Positions 1-8,372 of a stretch of 64,000 nucleotides of DNA are shown piece by piece. Position numbers and translations under genes: made by a program. Below the pieces are notes generated by a model that saw only the letters and a list, made by a program, of their open reading frames with translations, did not search any database and was not told the DNA's origin. Numbering within the stretch: position 1 is the first letter of the stretch; each line of letters begins with the position of its first letter. Source of the stretch: Mycobacterium gallinarum (lineage in GTDB: Bacteria > Actinomycetota > Actinomycetes > Mycobacteriales > Mycobacteriaceae). The stretch lies in assembly GCF_010726765.1 (NCBI RefSeq), contig NZ_AP022601.1, positions 3,224,001 to 3,288,000 on the forward strand, given 5' to 3'.

Positions 1-285
1 AGCGGGTTCGCGCTGCAGGTTCTCGGTGGACAGCAGGTACACCGTGGCCATCTCGACGCCCGCTTCCTGGCACCAGCGCAGCATCTCGGCGATTTTGTGG
101 GCGCCCATCCGGTACCCGTAACTGACGTCGTCGTGACCAGCGTCACGAGCCCACCGGCGGTTCCCGTCACACAGCACCGCGATGTGGCGTGGGAGCTCGG
201 ATTTCGAGGAAGCCAGGCCTTGGCGCAACCGCAACTCGTACAGGCGGTACATCGGTTCCTTGAGTCGCGAAGGAATGATGGCCAC
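1..285 (-). CDS. Short-chain cis-prenyl (Z-isoprenyl) diphosphate synthase, N-terminal part
   Basis: Reading leftward from GTG at 285, 95 codons are open to the window edge, so only the N-terminal third is present. The peptide carries the cis-prenyltransferase signature H34-I-A-V-L-C-D-G-N-R-R-W-A, in which Asp40 of D-G-N is the Mg-diphosphate residue of the UppS family. The family condenses isopentenyl diphosphate onto an allylic diphosphate to make the Z-polyprenyl precursors of decaprenyl phosphate. The long lead before the motif (about 33 residues) and the adjacent divergent hemolysin III gene match the M. tuberculosis Z-farnesyl diphosphate synthase Rv1086 as I remember it, rather than the longer decaprenyl synthase. 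Chain-length specificity cannot be judged from this fragment. Confidence 0.88.
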   Translation of the reverse strand, partial: MAIIPSRLKEPMYRLYELRLRQGLASSKSELPRHIAVLCDGNRRWARDAGHDDVSYGYRMGAHKIAEMLRWCQEAGVEMATVYLLSTENLQREPA

Positions 286-338
286 CGAATCAGACTACTG
301 TGGCAGTCGAATCCCCCAAGGCATAAGCGGAGGTGAAC

Positions 339-1073
339 ATGGTGCAGGTAGATGCCGACGAGGCTCAGCAGCCACCGGTGCGCGTCTACGCGGAGGATTT
401 GCCCGAAGCGGTCGTCGATGGTGTCGCCAACTTCTTCCACAAACCGCGGTTGCGCGGTTGGATCCACGTCTACGCCGCGGTCGTCGCGTTCATCGCCGGC
501 GCGGCGTTGGTGTCGGTGTCGTGGTCAGTGGTGTCCACGCGCGCAGGCCTCTCCACCCTTGTCTACACACTGACGATCGTCGCGATGTTCGCTGTGAGCG
601 GTGCGTACCACCGGGTCGACTGGAAGTCGGCGACGGCCCGGAAATGGATGAAGCGTCTCGATCACTCGATGATCTTCATCTTCATCGCCGGCAGCTACAC
701 GCCGTTCGCGGTGCTGGCACTGCCGGAGTCCGACGGCATGGTCCTGTTGGCGATCGTCTGGGCCGGGGCCCTCGCCGGGGTACTGCTCAAGATGTTCTGG
801 CCGTCGGCACCGCGCTGGGTCGGGGTGCCGCTGTACCTGTTGTTGGGCTGGGTCGCGGCGTGGTTCGTCGGGCCGATCATGCACGGCGCGGGCGTCGCCG
901 CGCTGGTGCTGCTGATCGTCGGTGGCGCGCTCTACAGCATCGGCGGCGTGCTCTACGGCCTCAAGTGGCCGAACCCGTGGCCGACGACGTTCGGCCACCA
1001 CGAGTTCTTCCATGCGTGCACGGCGGTCGCCGCGATCTGCCATTACATCGCGATGTGGTTCGCCGTCTTTTAG
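339..1073 (+). CDS. Hemolysin III / PAQR family membrane protein
   Basis: A 244-residue integral membrane protein with about seven hydrophobic segments. It shows the family signatures: S-G-A-Y-H-R near residue 87, [15 protein letters not shown] near 110, and a C-terminal G-H-H-E-F-F-H motif. The Ser/Asp/His residues of the PAQR fold are kept and suggest a zinc-dependent hydrolase-like membrane site. Bacterial members (TrhA/YqfA) affect membrane lipid homeostasis; true haemolysis is rarely shown. ATG at 339 is preferred to the in-frame GTG at 333 because GGAGG at 329-333 would be its ribosome binding site, with 5 nt spacing. It is divergent from the prenyl synthase and convergent with the next gene, with a hairpin filling the gap. 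Confidence 0.9.
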   Translation: MVQVDADEAQQPPVRVYAEDLPEAVVDGVANFFHKPRLRGWIHVYAAVVAFIAGAALVSVSWSVVSTRAGLSTLVYTLTIVAMFAVSGAYHRVDWKSATARKWMKRLDHSMIFIFIAGSYTPFAVLALPESDGMVLLAIVWAGALAGVLLKMFWPSAPRWVGVPLYLLLGWVAAWFVGPIMHGAGVAALVLLIVGGALYSIGGVLYGLKWPNPWPTTFGHHEFFHACTAVAAICHYIAMWFAVF

Positions 1074-1075
1074 CG

Positions 1076-1128
1076 GCGATTTCGGTGTAGCTGGTCGCGC
1101 TCAGCGCGACTCAGAACACCGAAATCGC
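1076..1128. terminator. Nested bidirectional hairpin between convergent genes
   Basis: A perfect 13-bp stem (GCGATTTCGGTGT at 1076-1088 with its complement at 1116-1128) encloses a second perfect stem, GTCGCGC/GCGCGAC at 1094-1110, with a 3-nt loop. It fills the whole 55-bp space between the two convergent stop codons. Neither side has a T tract. It is probably a two-way terminator of the U-less kind common in mycobacteria, or a small palindromic repeat unit. Confidence 0.7.
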
Positions 1129-1500
1129 TCAGCCCTGGGTCATGTTCTCCGGGGTCCAGTAGGCCTTCATCGACGCGATCTTGCCATCGGAGTTGAACGT
1201 CATGACGCTGATGATGTCGATGCTCATCTTGGCGTCGCCCATGCTGATGGTCAGCACCCAGTGGAACGCCACCTCGTTGCCGAGGGCGCGCAGGGTGAGA
1301 ACCTCGGTCCCGTTGTCGCCCTGGGGAATGGCCGAATAGAAGCCCCGGATCGCCTGGCTCCCGATGTGCACCTCGCTGCCGACGGGATCCTCGACGGTGG
1401 CATCGTCAGCGTAGAGCCCGACGATGTCATCGACCTTTCCCGCCGCGGCGTATTCGAGGTAGCGGTTGACGGTCGCGGCGTTGTCCTCAGGCGATGGCAT
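1129..1500 (-). CDS. Ketosteroid-isomerase-like (SnoaL/NTF2 fold) protein with altered oxyanion residue
   Basis: A 123-residue protein that aligns along its whole length with bacterial delta5-3-ketosteroid isomerases. Tyr14 and Asp38, in Y-A-D-D-A-T-V-E-D-P, fall at the same positions as the catalytic Tyr14 and general base Asp38 of the Comamonas enzyme, and the C-terminal A-Y-W block is kept. The third catalytic residue, the oxyanion-hole Asp (Asp99 in Comamonas, Asp103 in Pseudomonas putida, inside I-D-x-M-x-F), is Ser98 here (I-S-V-M-T-F). The family shifts a double bond in 3-oxo-delta5-steroids, but many mycobacterial members have unknown ligands. Activity with Ser at this site is uncertain, so I call it isomerase-like. 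ATG at 1500 is the natural start. The gene starts just downstream of the DUF255 gene on the same strand. Confidence 0.8.
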   Translation of the reverse strand: MPSPEDNAATVNRYLEYAAAGKVDDIVGLYADDATVEDPVGSEVHIGSQAIRGFYSAIPQGDNGTEVLTLRALGNEVAFHWVLTISMGDAKMSIDIISVMTFNSDGKIASMKAYWTPENMTQG

Positions 1501-1510
1501 GCGCCGAAGG

Positions 1511-3535
1511 CTACACGGACACACCGAGCGCGACGGCGAGATCCCCGGCAGAGGTGACCGGCAGGTCACAGGTCCTGCCACGGCATACATACGCGGCGTC
1601 GGCCCCGGCCACCCGGTCGCGGTCGGACAGCAATTCCGACGAGTTCACTTCACCGCCGACGACGATCGCGCCCCCGGGGGCCAGCGTGCGCGCGGCGGCC
1701 AGCAGCTCCGAGCCGACGGGATCGCAGGCGACGGCGATCTGAATGGGCCCGCGCACAGCGGCTTCGGCGACAGCCAGCCAGTGGCCGCCAGAGCGTGGCA
1801 GACGCGCCAGGATCGGCGCCGCACCCGTCAGCGTCGACTCGGCCGCCGATGCATACCTGTCAGCGCGGTGCGCGGGAGCCAGATGAGCCGCCAACTGCAA
1901 CGCCTCGGCGATCAGGGACGCACCGGACGGCGTCGCGCCATCCAGCGGATCGGCGGGCCGAACCATCAGGGTCTCAGCGTCATCCGCCGTGTCGTACCAG
2001 CGCCCGGCGGTCTCCGTATCGGCGAAATGCTGCAGGGCGATGTCGATCAGCAGCATCGCCGAATTCAGCCACGTCGTCTCGGCGGTCAGCTGATACAGCG
2101 TTAGCAGGCCGGTCGCCAGCGCGGCGTGGTCCTCCAGGATGGCGGCACTGTCGCCGACACGACCGCCGAGGCTGGCCCGGCGCAGTCGACCGTCCACGAT
2201 GTGCAGGCCGACGATCGCGCTCGCGCATCGCGTTGCGGCCGTTAGGAATTCAGGTTCGTCAAGCGCCACCGACGCCTCGGCGAGCGCGGTGATCGCCAGT
2301 CCGTTCCACCCGGTGACGACCTTGTCGTCGCGGCCGGGCTGGGGGCGCGTCGACCTGGTGGCCAGCAGCGCCATGCGTACTCGATCGAACCGATCGGCAT
2401 CGTCGGGGTCACTTGGCAATTGCAGGACCGAACTGCCGTGTTCGAAGGTGCCGGCTTCGGTGACACCGAAAACCTCTGCGGCCCAACGGCCGTCATCCGG
2501 CCCCAACACCTCGGTCAGTTGTGCCGGCGTCCACACGTACGTCAAGCCTTCGTGTCCGTCGGAGTCGGCATCCAGCGACGAGGTGAACATGCCCTCGGCA
2601 CCGAGGCCGTCGATGAGGAACCGCGCCGTTTCGCCGGCCACTCTGCGCGCCAGCGGGTCTGCGGTGCGGCGAGCCCAGTGTGCGTACGCGCGCAGGAGCA
2701 GAGCGTTGTCGTAGAGCATCTTCTCGAAGTGCGGCACCACCCACGCGGCGTCGACGCTGTAGCGCGCGAACCCTCCGGCGAGCTGGTCGTAAATGCCGCC
2801 GCGCGCCATCGCCGTACAGCTCCGCTCGACCGCTTCGAGGGGCATCAGGTCACCGGTGCGCTCGTGGCTGCGCAGCAGCGCTTCCAGCATCGCCGACGGC
2901 GGAAACTTGGGCGCCCCAGACTGATTGGTGATGAAACCGCCGTTGACGGGGTCCTCGTGCTGAAGCACGTCGGCGACGGCGTGGTCACACAGCGACGGCT
3001 GAATCGGCGGTCCGCCCCGGGGTAGATCGGACACCATCGACCGCAGCTCGCCGCTGATGTGGTCGGAGGTCTCCTCGACCTCCGCACGGCGGGTTCGCCA
3101 CGTATCGGAGACGGCGGCGAGCAGCTGCAGGAAGTTGGCCCTGGGGTAATACGTACCGCAGAAGAACGGGCGGCCATCCGGCGTCAGGAAGCACGTCATG
3201 GGCCAGCCGCCCTGACCGGTCAGCGCGACAGTGGCGTTCATGTACACCGCGTCGATGTCGGGTCGTTCCTCTCGATCGACCTTGATGCAGACGAACCCCT
3301 CGTTCATCGCGGCCGCGACCTTCTCGTCCTCGAACGACTCATGGGCCATCACATGACACCAGTGGCAGGCCGCGTACCCGACCGACAGCAGGATCGGCAC
3401 GTCCCGTGCCGCCGCCTCCGCCAGCGCCTGCGGTGACCACTGGAGCCAGTGCACCGGGTTGTCGGCGTGCTGGCGCAGGTAGGGACTGGTGGCCCCGCCC
3501 AAGGTGTTTCGGCCGGCGAACTCAGCCGGACTCAC
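1511..3535 (-). CDS. DUF255 / thioredoxin-domain protein (YyaL/SPATA20 family)
   Basis: A 674-residue protein with an N-terminal thioredoxin-like domain (about 1-165) carrying C57-H-W-C60, followed by Q-G-G-W-P-M and F-G-T-Y-Y-P. The remaining 500 residues form the alpha/alpha toroid region of the YyaL/SPATA20 family, with P-K-F-P and H-F-E-K-M-L-Y-D-N-A-L-L. No reaction is established for the family; the CxxC suggests redox chemistry, and the toroid resembles N-acylglucosamine epimerases and six-hairpin glycosidases. It corresponds to Rv1084. GTG at 3535 overlaps the preceding small membrane protein gene by 14 nt, and that gene in turn overlaps mca, so the three are probably one transcript. 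A mycothiol-related redox role is only an inference from this context. Confidence 0.88.
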   Translation of the reverse strand: MSPAEFAGRNTLGGATSPYLRQHADNPVHWLQWSPQALAEAAARDVPILLSVGYAACHWCHVMAHESFEDEKVAAAMNEGFVCIKVDREERPDIDAVYMNATVALTGQGGWPMTCFLTPDGRPFFCGTYYPRANFLQLLAAVSDTWRTRRAEVEETSDHISGELRSMVSDLPRGGPPIQPSLCDHAVADVLQHEDPVNGGFITNQSGAPKFPPSAMLEALLRSHERTGDLMPLEAVERSCTAMARGGIYDQLAGGFARYSVDAAWVVPHFEKMLYDNALLLRAYAHWARRTADPLARRVAGETARFLIDGLGAEGMFTSSLDADSDGHEGLTYVWTPAQLTEVLGPDDGRWAAEVFGVTEAGTFEHGSSVLQLPSDPDDADRFDRVRMALLATRSTRPQPGRDDKVVTGWNGLAITALAEASVALDEPEFLTAATRCASAIVGLHIVDGRLRRASLGGRVGDSAAILEDHAALATGLLTLYQLTAETTWLNSAMLLIDIALQHFADTETAGRWYDTADDAETLMVRPADPLDGATPSGASLIAEALQLAAHLAPAHRADRYASAAESTLTGAAPILARLPRSGGHWLAVAEAAVRGPIQIAVACDPVGSELLAAARTLAPGGAIVVGGEVNSSELLSDRDRVAGADAAYVCRGRTCDLPVTSAGDLAVALGVSV

Positions 3536-3779
3536 GCTTGCTCTCGCCGTCGTCGGCAGGCTCGTCGGGCCCCCCGCCGGCCTGTTCGTCGGGCTCGTCG
3601 AAGGACTTTGGCAGCTTGCGCAGATGACGGTTCATGGACCACACCAACAGGAACGTGCCGATCAACAACAGCACGAGGACCAGGAGGCCGAACGGGCTGG
3701 CCTTACCGAAGTCCGGACCGGTCTGGCGGGGTGGATCCTGTGCCAGCAGGGTGACGATGGTCAGTGCGATGTCGTTCAT
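3522..3779 (-). CDS. Small single-pass membrane protein (Rv1083-like)
   Basis: An 85-residue protein with a short N-terminus, one clear membrane helix at about residues 29-48 ([18 protein letters not shown]), then M-N-R-H-L-R-K-L-P and an acidic Glu/Asp/Gly-rich tail. The tail is predicted cytoplasmic by the positive-inside rule. It starts in an ATGA overlap with the mca stop codon and its own end overlaps the DUF255 start, so translational coupling is likely. The mca/small membrane protein/DUF255 order is the one I remember for M. tuberculosis Rv1082-Rv1084. No known domain is visible. A scaffold or membrane-anchoring role next to two thiol-related proteins is speculative. Confidence 0.85.
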   Translation of the reverse strand: MNDIALTIVTLLAQDPPRQTGPDFGKASPFGLLVLVLLLIGTFLLVWSMNRHLRKLPKSFDEPDEQAGGGPDEPADDGESKRESG

Positions 3780-4663
3780 TCGTCGATCTCGATCCCTGCG
3801 AACAAGTCCGTCTCGGGCAGCGACACCGGGACGCGTGACCGTGCCAACTCGAATTCCTCTGTCGGCCAAAGCCGTTGCTGCCATTCGATCGGCGCGCGGA
3901 AGAAGTCGCCATTGGGGTCGATCTGGGTGGCGTGCGCACGAAGCGCGTCGTCGCGCTGGGCGAAGTACTTCGCACACTCGACCCTGGTGGTCACCCGCTT
4001 CTCGAAGATGTCGTGGTCGGCTTCCCAGTGCTTGAGCCATTTCTCGAACGGGCCCACCTCGCCGTGCTTGGCGAACTCGTCCTGAATCAGCTGCATGCGC
4101 TTCCGCAGGAAGCCGTGGTTGTAGTACAGCTTCAGCACGTTCCAGGGCTCCCCCGCATCGGGGAACAGCATATGATCGCCGGCCGCCTCGTACGCGGCGA
4201 TCGACACCTCGTGGCACCGGATGTGATCGGGGTGCGGATAGCCGCCGTTCTCGTCATACGTCGTCATCACATGGGGCCGGAACTTGCGAATGACGCGCAC
4301 CAGCGACTCGGTGGGCTCCTCGAGGGGCACCAGGGCGAAGCAACCGTCGGGCAACGGTGGCGGCGGGTCACCCTCCGGCAAGCCCGAGTCGACGAAACCC
4401 AGCCAGTGGTGCTCGACGCCCAGGATCTCGGCGGCCTTGGCCATCTCGTCGCGCCGGATCTCGGTCATCCGGCCGTGCACCTCGGGCAGGTCCATGGCCG
4501 GGTTGAGGATGTCGCCGCGCTCGCCCCCGGTCAGCGTCACCACCATGACGCGCACGCCCTCGTCCGCGTACCGTGCCGTGGTGGCCGCACCCTTGCTGGA
4601 CTCGTCGTCCGGGTGCGCGTGTACCGCCATCAACCGCAGTTCACTCAACCTGTTCTGCCTCAT
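3776..4663 (-). CDS. mca: Mycothiol S-conjugate amidase
   Basis: Mca cleaves mycothiol S-conjugates to a mercapturic acid, which is exported, and GlcN-Ins, which is recycled; this detoxifies electrophiles and antibiotics in the cytosol. The 295-residue sequence belongs to the LmbE/MshB zinc amidase fold, with A-H17-P-D-D20-E near the N-terminus and Y-P-H-P-D-H at about 154-159 supplying the zinc and catalytic residues. It is very close to the M. tuberculosis enzyme, including [15 protein letters not shown] and the C-terminal [13 protein letters not shown]. An in-frame TTG at 4648 gives an N-terminus nearer the M. tuberculosis one and is an alternative start. It leads an mca/Rv1083-like/DUF255 operon. 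Presence of a mycothiol enzyme is a strong actinobacterial marker. Confidence 0.96.
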   Translation of the reverse strand: MRQNRLSELRLMAVHAHPDDESSKGAATTARYADEGVRVMVVTLTGGERGDILNPAMDLPEVHGRMTEIRRDEMAKAAEILGVEHHWLGFVDSGLPEGDPPPPLPDGCFALVPLEEPTESLVRVIRKFRPHVMTTYDENGGYPHPDHIRCHEVSIAAYEAAGDHMLFPDAGEPWNVLKLYYNHGFLRKRMQLIQDEFAKHGEVGPFEKWLKHWEADHDIFEKRVTTRVECAKYFAQRDDALRAHATQIDPNGDFFRAPIEWQQRLWPTEEFELARSRVPVSLPETDLFAGIEIDE

Positions 4664-4774
4664 CTATGTCCCGAAGATGTCGCCATTCGGCATTCCCGAG
4701 AGATTTCAACCACTACGAGTAGCCCTATAGTTCCAGTTCTGTAGATCCATCCGACCGACGGGCATGAAAACTAG

Positions 4775-5194
4775 ATGATCGAGCGTCCCTCCGCGCGTTA
4801 TGGGCGCCAGCGTCTGACCCGGCGCCAGCGGCGGTTGATCGCCGGTGGGCTGACCGCGCTGGTCCTGGTGGTCGGGGTGACGGTCGCGATCATCGCGTCG
4901 GGGCGGTTCAGCAATGCGGTCAAAGGTGAACTGGGCGGTTACCGCCTGGTCGACGACGAAACCGTCGACGTCACGATCAGCGTGACGCGGGAGGATCCGT
5001 CCCAGCCGGTGGTGTGCATCATCCGGGCCCGTTCGATCGACGGCAGCGAAACCGGTCGCCGCGAGGTCCTCGTCCCGCCGGCCACCCAGCAGACCGTGCA
5101 GGTGACGGTCGCCGTCAAGTCCAACAAGCCGCCGGTCGTCGGCGACGTGTACGGCTGCGGGACCGACGTGCCGTCCTACCTGGTGACCCCTTAA
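4775..5194 (+). CDS. DUF4307 membrane-anchored protein (Rv1081c-like)
   Basis: A 139-residue protein with an Arg-rich N-terminus (residues 1-22), one hydrophobic helix at about 23-43, and an extracytoplasmic domain of about 95 residues containing two cysteines (C-I-I-R-A-R and Y-G-C-G). This layout and the V-x-V-T-R-E-D-P-S-x-P-V-x-C block match the actinobacterial DUF4307 family, whose function is unknown. ATG at 4775 is the first start after an in-frame stop. It is divergent from mca, with 111 bp between them, and a greA leader follows. The position between mca and greA is the one I recall for Rv1081c. Confidence 0.82.
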   Translation: MIERPSARYGRQRLTRRQRRLIAGGLTALVLVVGVTVAIIASGRFSNAVKGELGGYRLVDDETVDVTISVTREDPSQPVVCIIRARSIDGSETGRREVLVPPATQQTVQVTVAVKSNKPPVVGDVYGCGTDVPSYLVTP

Positions 5195-5263
5195 ACACCC
5201 GCGCAGGACAACGCAACAAACGCCGAACTGCGAATACGTGAAAATCCGCTGTCCCCGCGGTGC

Positions 5264-5304
5264 TAGGATGGATCGATACACGGTTCCCCGTTGGGACCGT
5301 GTAT
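5264..5304 (+). promoter_or_regulatory. greA promoter -10 and 5'-terminal leader hairpin
   Basis: TAGGAT at 5264-5269 fits the mycobacterial -10 (TANNNT). About seven bases later begins a strong stem-loop: ATACACGG at 5276-5283, a bulged T, TCCC, a 4-nt CGTT loop, then GGGA and CCGTGTAT ending at 5304. A transcript from this -10 would start with the hairpin, about 125 nt before the greA start codon. There is no U tract, so an RNA stability or regulatory leader is more likely than a simple terminator. No good -35 is visible. Confidence 0.5.
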
Positions 5305-5430
5305 TGCTGCATTTAGTGCGCTGATTAGGCGTCGACGACGGTGGCAATACACGAAGAGCTCCCGGCGGCGCGACAAGAAACCTACTTACGCGAAGAGCGC
5401 GAGAGCAACGAACGACAGGAGCGCGACACC

Positions 5431-5925
5431 ATGACCGACACGCAGGTCACGTGGCTGACTGAGGAAGCACACGATCGGCTGAAGGCCGAACTCGATCAGC
5501 TGATCGCCAACCGACCGGTCATCGCTGCGGAGATCAACGATCGGCGCGAAGAGGGCGACCTGCGCGAGAACGGTGGCTACCACGCCGCCCGCGAGCAGCA
5601 GGGCCAGGAAGAGGCCCGCATTCGCCAGCTGCAGGAGCTGCTGAACAACGCCAAGGTCGGCGAGGCTCCCAAGCAGTCCGGCGTGGCGCTGCCCGGTTCG
5701 GTGGTCAAGGTGCAGTACGGCGACGACAAGAGCGATACCGAGACGTTCCTGATCGCCACCCGCCAGGAGGGTGTCAGCGACGGGAAGCTCGAGGTCTATT
5801 CGCCGAAGTCGCCGCTAGGCGAGGCGCTCATCGACGCGAAGGTCGGCGACGTCAAGACCTACACGATCCCCAACGGCAACACCGTCAAGGTGACGCTCCT
5901 CAGCGCTGAGCCCTATCACTCCTGA
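5431..5925 (+). CDS. greA: Transcription elongation factor GreA
   Basis: GreA enters the RNA polymerase secondary channel and stimulates cleavage of backtracked transcripts. The 164-residue protein has the N-terminal coiled coil (about 10-85) with the acidic tip [14 protein letters not shown], which holds the metal-coordinating Asp/Glu pair, and a C-terminal FKBP-like domain ending in [11 protein letters not shown] at 5431, preceded by AGGAG at 5417-5421, gives the family's usual length; an in-frame start at 5341 would add 30 residues unlike other GreA. It has its own promoter region with a hairpin leader. Confidence 0.96.
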   Translation: MTDTQVTWLTEEAHDRLKAELDQLIANRPVIAAEINDRREEGDLRENGGYHAAREQQGQEEARIRQLQELLNNAKVGEAPKQSGVALPGSVVKVQYGDDKSDTETFLIATRQEGVSDGKLEVYSPKSPLGEALIDAKVGDVKTYTIPNGNTVKVTLLSAEPYHS

Positions 5926-5962
5926 GGCAGCCGCCTCGGCGCCCCGCGCTACAGTCCGCACC

Positions 5963-6625
5963 ATGGCGCAGATCGCCGAGGATCTCCTTCTGCTTCTGCT
6001 CGACAACGCGTCGGCGCAGCCGGCACTCGAGCGTCACCGACGTGAGCGGGTGCTGGCGGCGGCGGTACTGCTCGACCTCGCCCAGGCCTGCAGAATCCGG
6101 CCTGCGATGGCCGAAGACGCAGTCGAACCCGGTCGGTTGATCGCGCTGTCCGTGCCGGGTGCGATGGATCCGGTTGCCGAGTCGGCGTTTCAGTTGCTTC
6201 AGCGACGGCCGCTGAGACCGGCGGCTGCCGTGAAGAAGCTGTCCAAGCGCACCGCGGACGATCTCACCCACCATCTGGAGCAGGCCGGCCAGATTCGGCG
6301 TATTCGGTTGCAGTCCAACCGATTGACCCATCCCTACGCGTGGCCGCTGACGAACCGGCAGCGGGTGGATCAGGCACGTTCGGCGCTGTTGGCCGCGCTG
6401 TTCGACCGACGGCCGCCGGCACCGGTGACAGCGGCGATCATCACCCTGCTTCACGCTGTCGACGGGCTGGGCGCTCTACTGTCGCTCAACGATCGCGGAT
6501 GGCGGTGGGTGCACGCCCGGGCTGGTGAAATCGCAAGCGGCAGTTGGATCGACGAATCTCCGACGTCGATACGCGAAGTGAATCTCGTGGTCACCGCGTC
6601 GGCGTTGCGGCCCGTCCTAACCTAA
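5963..6625 (+). CDS. GPP34 (GOLPH3/VPS74-like) family protein
   Basis: A 220-residue, mostly helical protein starting M-A-Q-I-A-E-D-L-L-L-L-L-L-D and continuing with L-A-A-A-V-L-L-D-L-A and N-R-L-T-H-P-Y-A-W-P, the pattern of the GPP34 family. In eukaryotes these proteins bind phosphatidylinositol-4-phosphate; actinobacterial members are common but unassigned. It follows greA by 37 bp on the same strand and may be co-transcribed. Its 3' end overlaps the convergent metB gene by 9 bp. Function here is unknown. Confidence 0.82.
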   Translation: MAQIAEDLLLLLLDNASAQPALERHRRERVLAAAVLLDLAQACRIRPAMAEDAVEPGRLIALSVPGAMDPVAESAFQLLQRRPLRPAAAVKKLSKRTADDLTHHLEQAGQIRRIRLQSNRLTHPYAWPLTNRQRVDQARSALLAALFDRRPPAPVTAAIITLLHAVDGLGALLSLNDRGWRWVHARAGEIASGSWIDESPTSIREVNLVVTASALRPVLT

Positions 6626-7774
6626 CGCCTGCGCCAGATCGGCGATCAGGTCCACCGAGTCCTCGATGCCGACCGACAGACGCACGAGATCGTCGGGCAC
6701 CTCCAGTTGGGATCCCGCTGTCGAGGCGTGCGTCATCGCGCCGGGGTGCTCGATCAGCGATTCCACTCCGCCCAGCGACTCGGCGAGGATGAAGATCTCC
6801 GTACTCGCGCATAGCTTGCGGGCGGCGTCCGCACCGCCCCGCATACGCACCGACACCATGCCGCCGAAGCCGCTCATCTGCTTCGCGGCGACCTCGTGGC
6901 CCGGGTGACTCGGCAATCCCGGATACAGCACCGTCGCGATCGCCGGGTGATCCGCAAGGAATTCGGCGACCAGCGCCGCGTTTTCGCTGTGCTGGCGCAT
7001 GCGCAGCACCAGGGTCTTGAGTCCGCGCATCGTGAGATAGGCGTCGAACGGGCCCGCCACCGCGCCCGCACCGTTCTGGAGGAACGCGAACGCGGTGTCG
7101 AGTTCTTCATCGCTGGTCAGCAAGGCGCCACCGACCACGTCCGAGTGGCCACCGATGTACTTCGTCGTCGAATGTAGGACGATGTCCGCCCCGAGTGTCA
7201 GGGGCTGCTGCAGCGCAGGCGACGCAAACGTGTTGTCCACCAACACTTTCACCTTCGACGACGACGCGATACCGGCGATACCCGCGATATCGGCGATCGA
7301 CAGCAATGGATTGGTCGGCGTCTCCACCCAGATCAACTTGGTCTGCGGTGTGACCGCGGCGCGGACGGCGTCGAGGTCGGACAGTGACACCGCGGTGTAG
7401 TCGATACCCCACTGCGTGAACACCTTGTCGATCAATCGGAAGGTGCCGCCGTAGGCGTCGTCAGGCATGACGACGTGGTCGCCGGGCCGCAAGACCGCGC
7501 GCAGCGCGCAATCGGTGGCCGCCATCCCCGACGCGAACGCCCGACCGTACTGGGCCTCCTCGACGGCGGCCAGCGATGCTTCCAGTGCGGTACGGGTCGG
7601 GTTGCCGGTACGGGCGTACTCGTATCCGCCGCGAAGGCCGCCGACACCGTCCTGGGCGAAGGTGGAACTCGCGTAGATCGGGGCGTTGACGGCGCCGGTC
7701 GCCGGGTCGGGCCGAAAGCCTGCGTGGATGGCCTTGGTGGCAAGCCCCCTCGACCTGTGCTGTTCAGTCATCAC
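6617..7774 (-). CDS. metB: Cystathionine gamma-synthase
   Basis: A PLP enzyme of the Cys/Met metabolism family, 385 residues. MetB condenses O-succinyl- or O-acetylhomoserine with cysteine to give cystathionine. Diagnostic blocks are Y-A-R-T-G-N-P-T near 55, A-F-A-S-G-M-A-A-T, V-E-T-P-T-N-P, and the Schiff-base lysine in S-T-T-K-Y-I-G-G-H-S-D, followed by R-L-S-V-G-I-E near the end. The ATG lies at 7774, 4 bp from the end of the upstream RDD gene, so they may be co-transcribed. cbs lies 3 kb away on the same strand, and together they allow sulfur flow both ways between cysteine and homocysteine. A cystathionine gamma-lyase activity cannot be excluded from sequence. Confidence 0.93.
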   Translation of the reverse strand: MMTEQHRSRGLATKAIHAGFRPDPATGAVNAPIYASSTFAQDGVGGLRGGYEYARTGNPTRTALEASLAAVEEAQYGRAFASGMAATDCALRAVLRPGDHVVMPDDAYGGTFRLIDKVFTQWGIDYTAVSLSDLDAVRAAVTPQTKLIWVETPTNPLLSIADIAGIAGIASSSKVKVLVDNTFASPALQQPLTLGADIVLHSTTKYIGGHSDVVGGALLTSDEELDTAFAFLQNGAGAVAGPFDAYLTMRGLKTLVLRMRQHSENAALVAEFLADHPAIATVLYPGLPSHPGHEVAAKQMSGFGGMVSVRMRGGADAARKLCASTEIFILAESLGGVESLIEHPGAMTHASTAGSQLEVPDDLVRLSVGIEDSVDLIADLAQALG

Positions 7775-7777
7775 CGA

Positions 7778-8362
7778 TCAGGGTAGCGACGGGTCCTGCG
7801 GCTCGATCCACTGCGGGGGTGGCGGCGGCCCAGCACCCAGCGGGAGGCAGACGGTACCCACGATCTTGTCGGCCAACGTCTGCCGCTTCTTGTCCCACAA
7901 CGGCCACAAATATCCGACGCAGCAGACGATTTGGTCCACGTAGTGGGCGATCTGGCGGACGAGCGACATCCAGAAGCCGATGGGCTGCCAGGTCTGCGCG
8001 CTGACGACGCGGAACTTCATCACCGACTTGCCGATGCTCTGGCCCGTTGCGCCCTGCCGATAGCAGAAGTTCCAGATGAAATAAACCACGCCCGGCAGCA
8101 CCGCGATGAACTGGATCGACGTCCAGAAGTCAGACACTGCCGGGGAGCAATAACTCTGGCCGCTGCCATAGATGCTGTCGAGACACTCCACATCCCCCGC
8201 GACCACCAGACCGACGAGTGGAATCAGGAAGATCACCCAAATGGGGGTCCAGTCGATGAGGTTCGCGACCACCCGGGTACTCCAACGCGTGTACGCCTGC
8301 TTCGGCAGCACCGAGGCCGGCGGCGCGTGGTACGGATGCGGAGCGGGTGATGAAGCCGTCAC
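7778..8362 (-). CDS. RDD family membrane protein (paralogue 1)
   Basis: A 194-residue protein starting at GTG 8362, 10 bp after the stop of its paralogue. After a short Pro-rich N-terminus, Y-T-R-W-S-T-R-V-V-A-N-L-I-D-W opens the RDD domain, with three hydrophobic segments and the C-terminal blocks G-Q-S-I-G-K and W-D-K-K-R-Q-T-L-A-D-K-I. The extracytoplasmic loop has C-L-D and S-Y-C-S-P, a possible disulfide. Family function is generally transport-related but unproven. It shares the L-W-D-x-K-R-Q-T block with the neighbouring RDD gene, which points to tandem duplication. A longer frame upstream would read through the neighbouring gene and is rejected. Confidence 0.82.
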   Translation of the reverse strand: MTASSPAPHPYHAPPASVLPKQAYTRWSTRVVANLIDWTPIWVIFLIPLVGLVVAGDVECLDSIYGSGQSYCSPAVSDFWTSIQFIAVLPGVVYFIWNFCYRQGATGQSIGKSVMKFRVVSAQTWQPIGFWMSLVRQIAHYVDQIVCCVGYLWPLWDKKRQTLADKIVGTVCLPLGAGPPPPPQWIEPQDPSLP

Positions 8363-8372
8363 GTGCGCCGAT

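Noticed and set aside
3780..4217. A longer start for the Rv1083-like small membrane protein
   Set aside because: The extension lies wholly over mca in another frame, and the ATGA overlap marks the real start at 3779.
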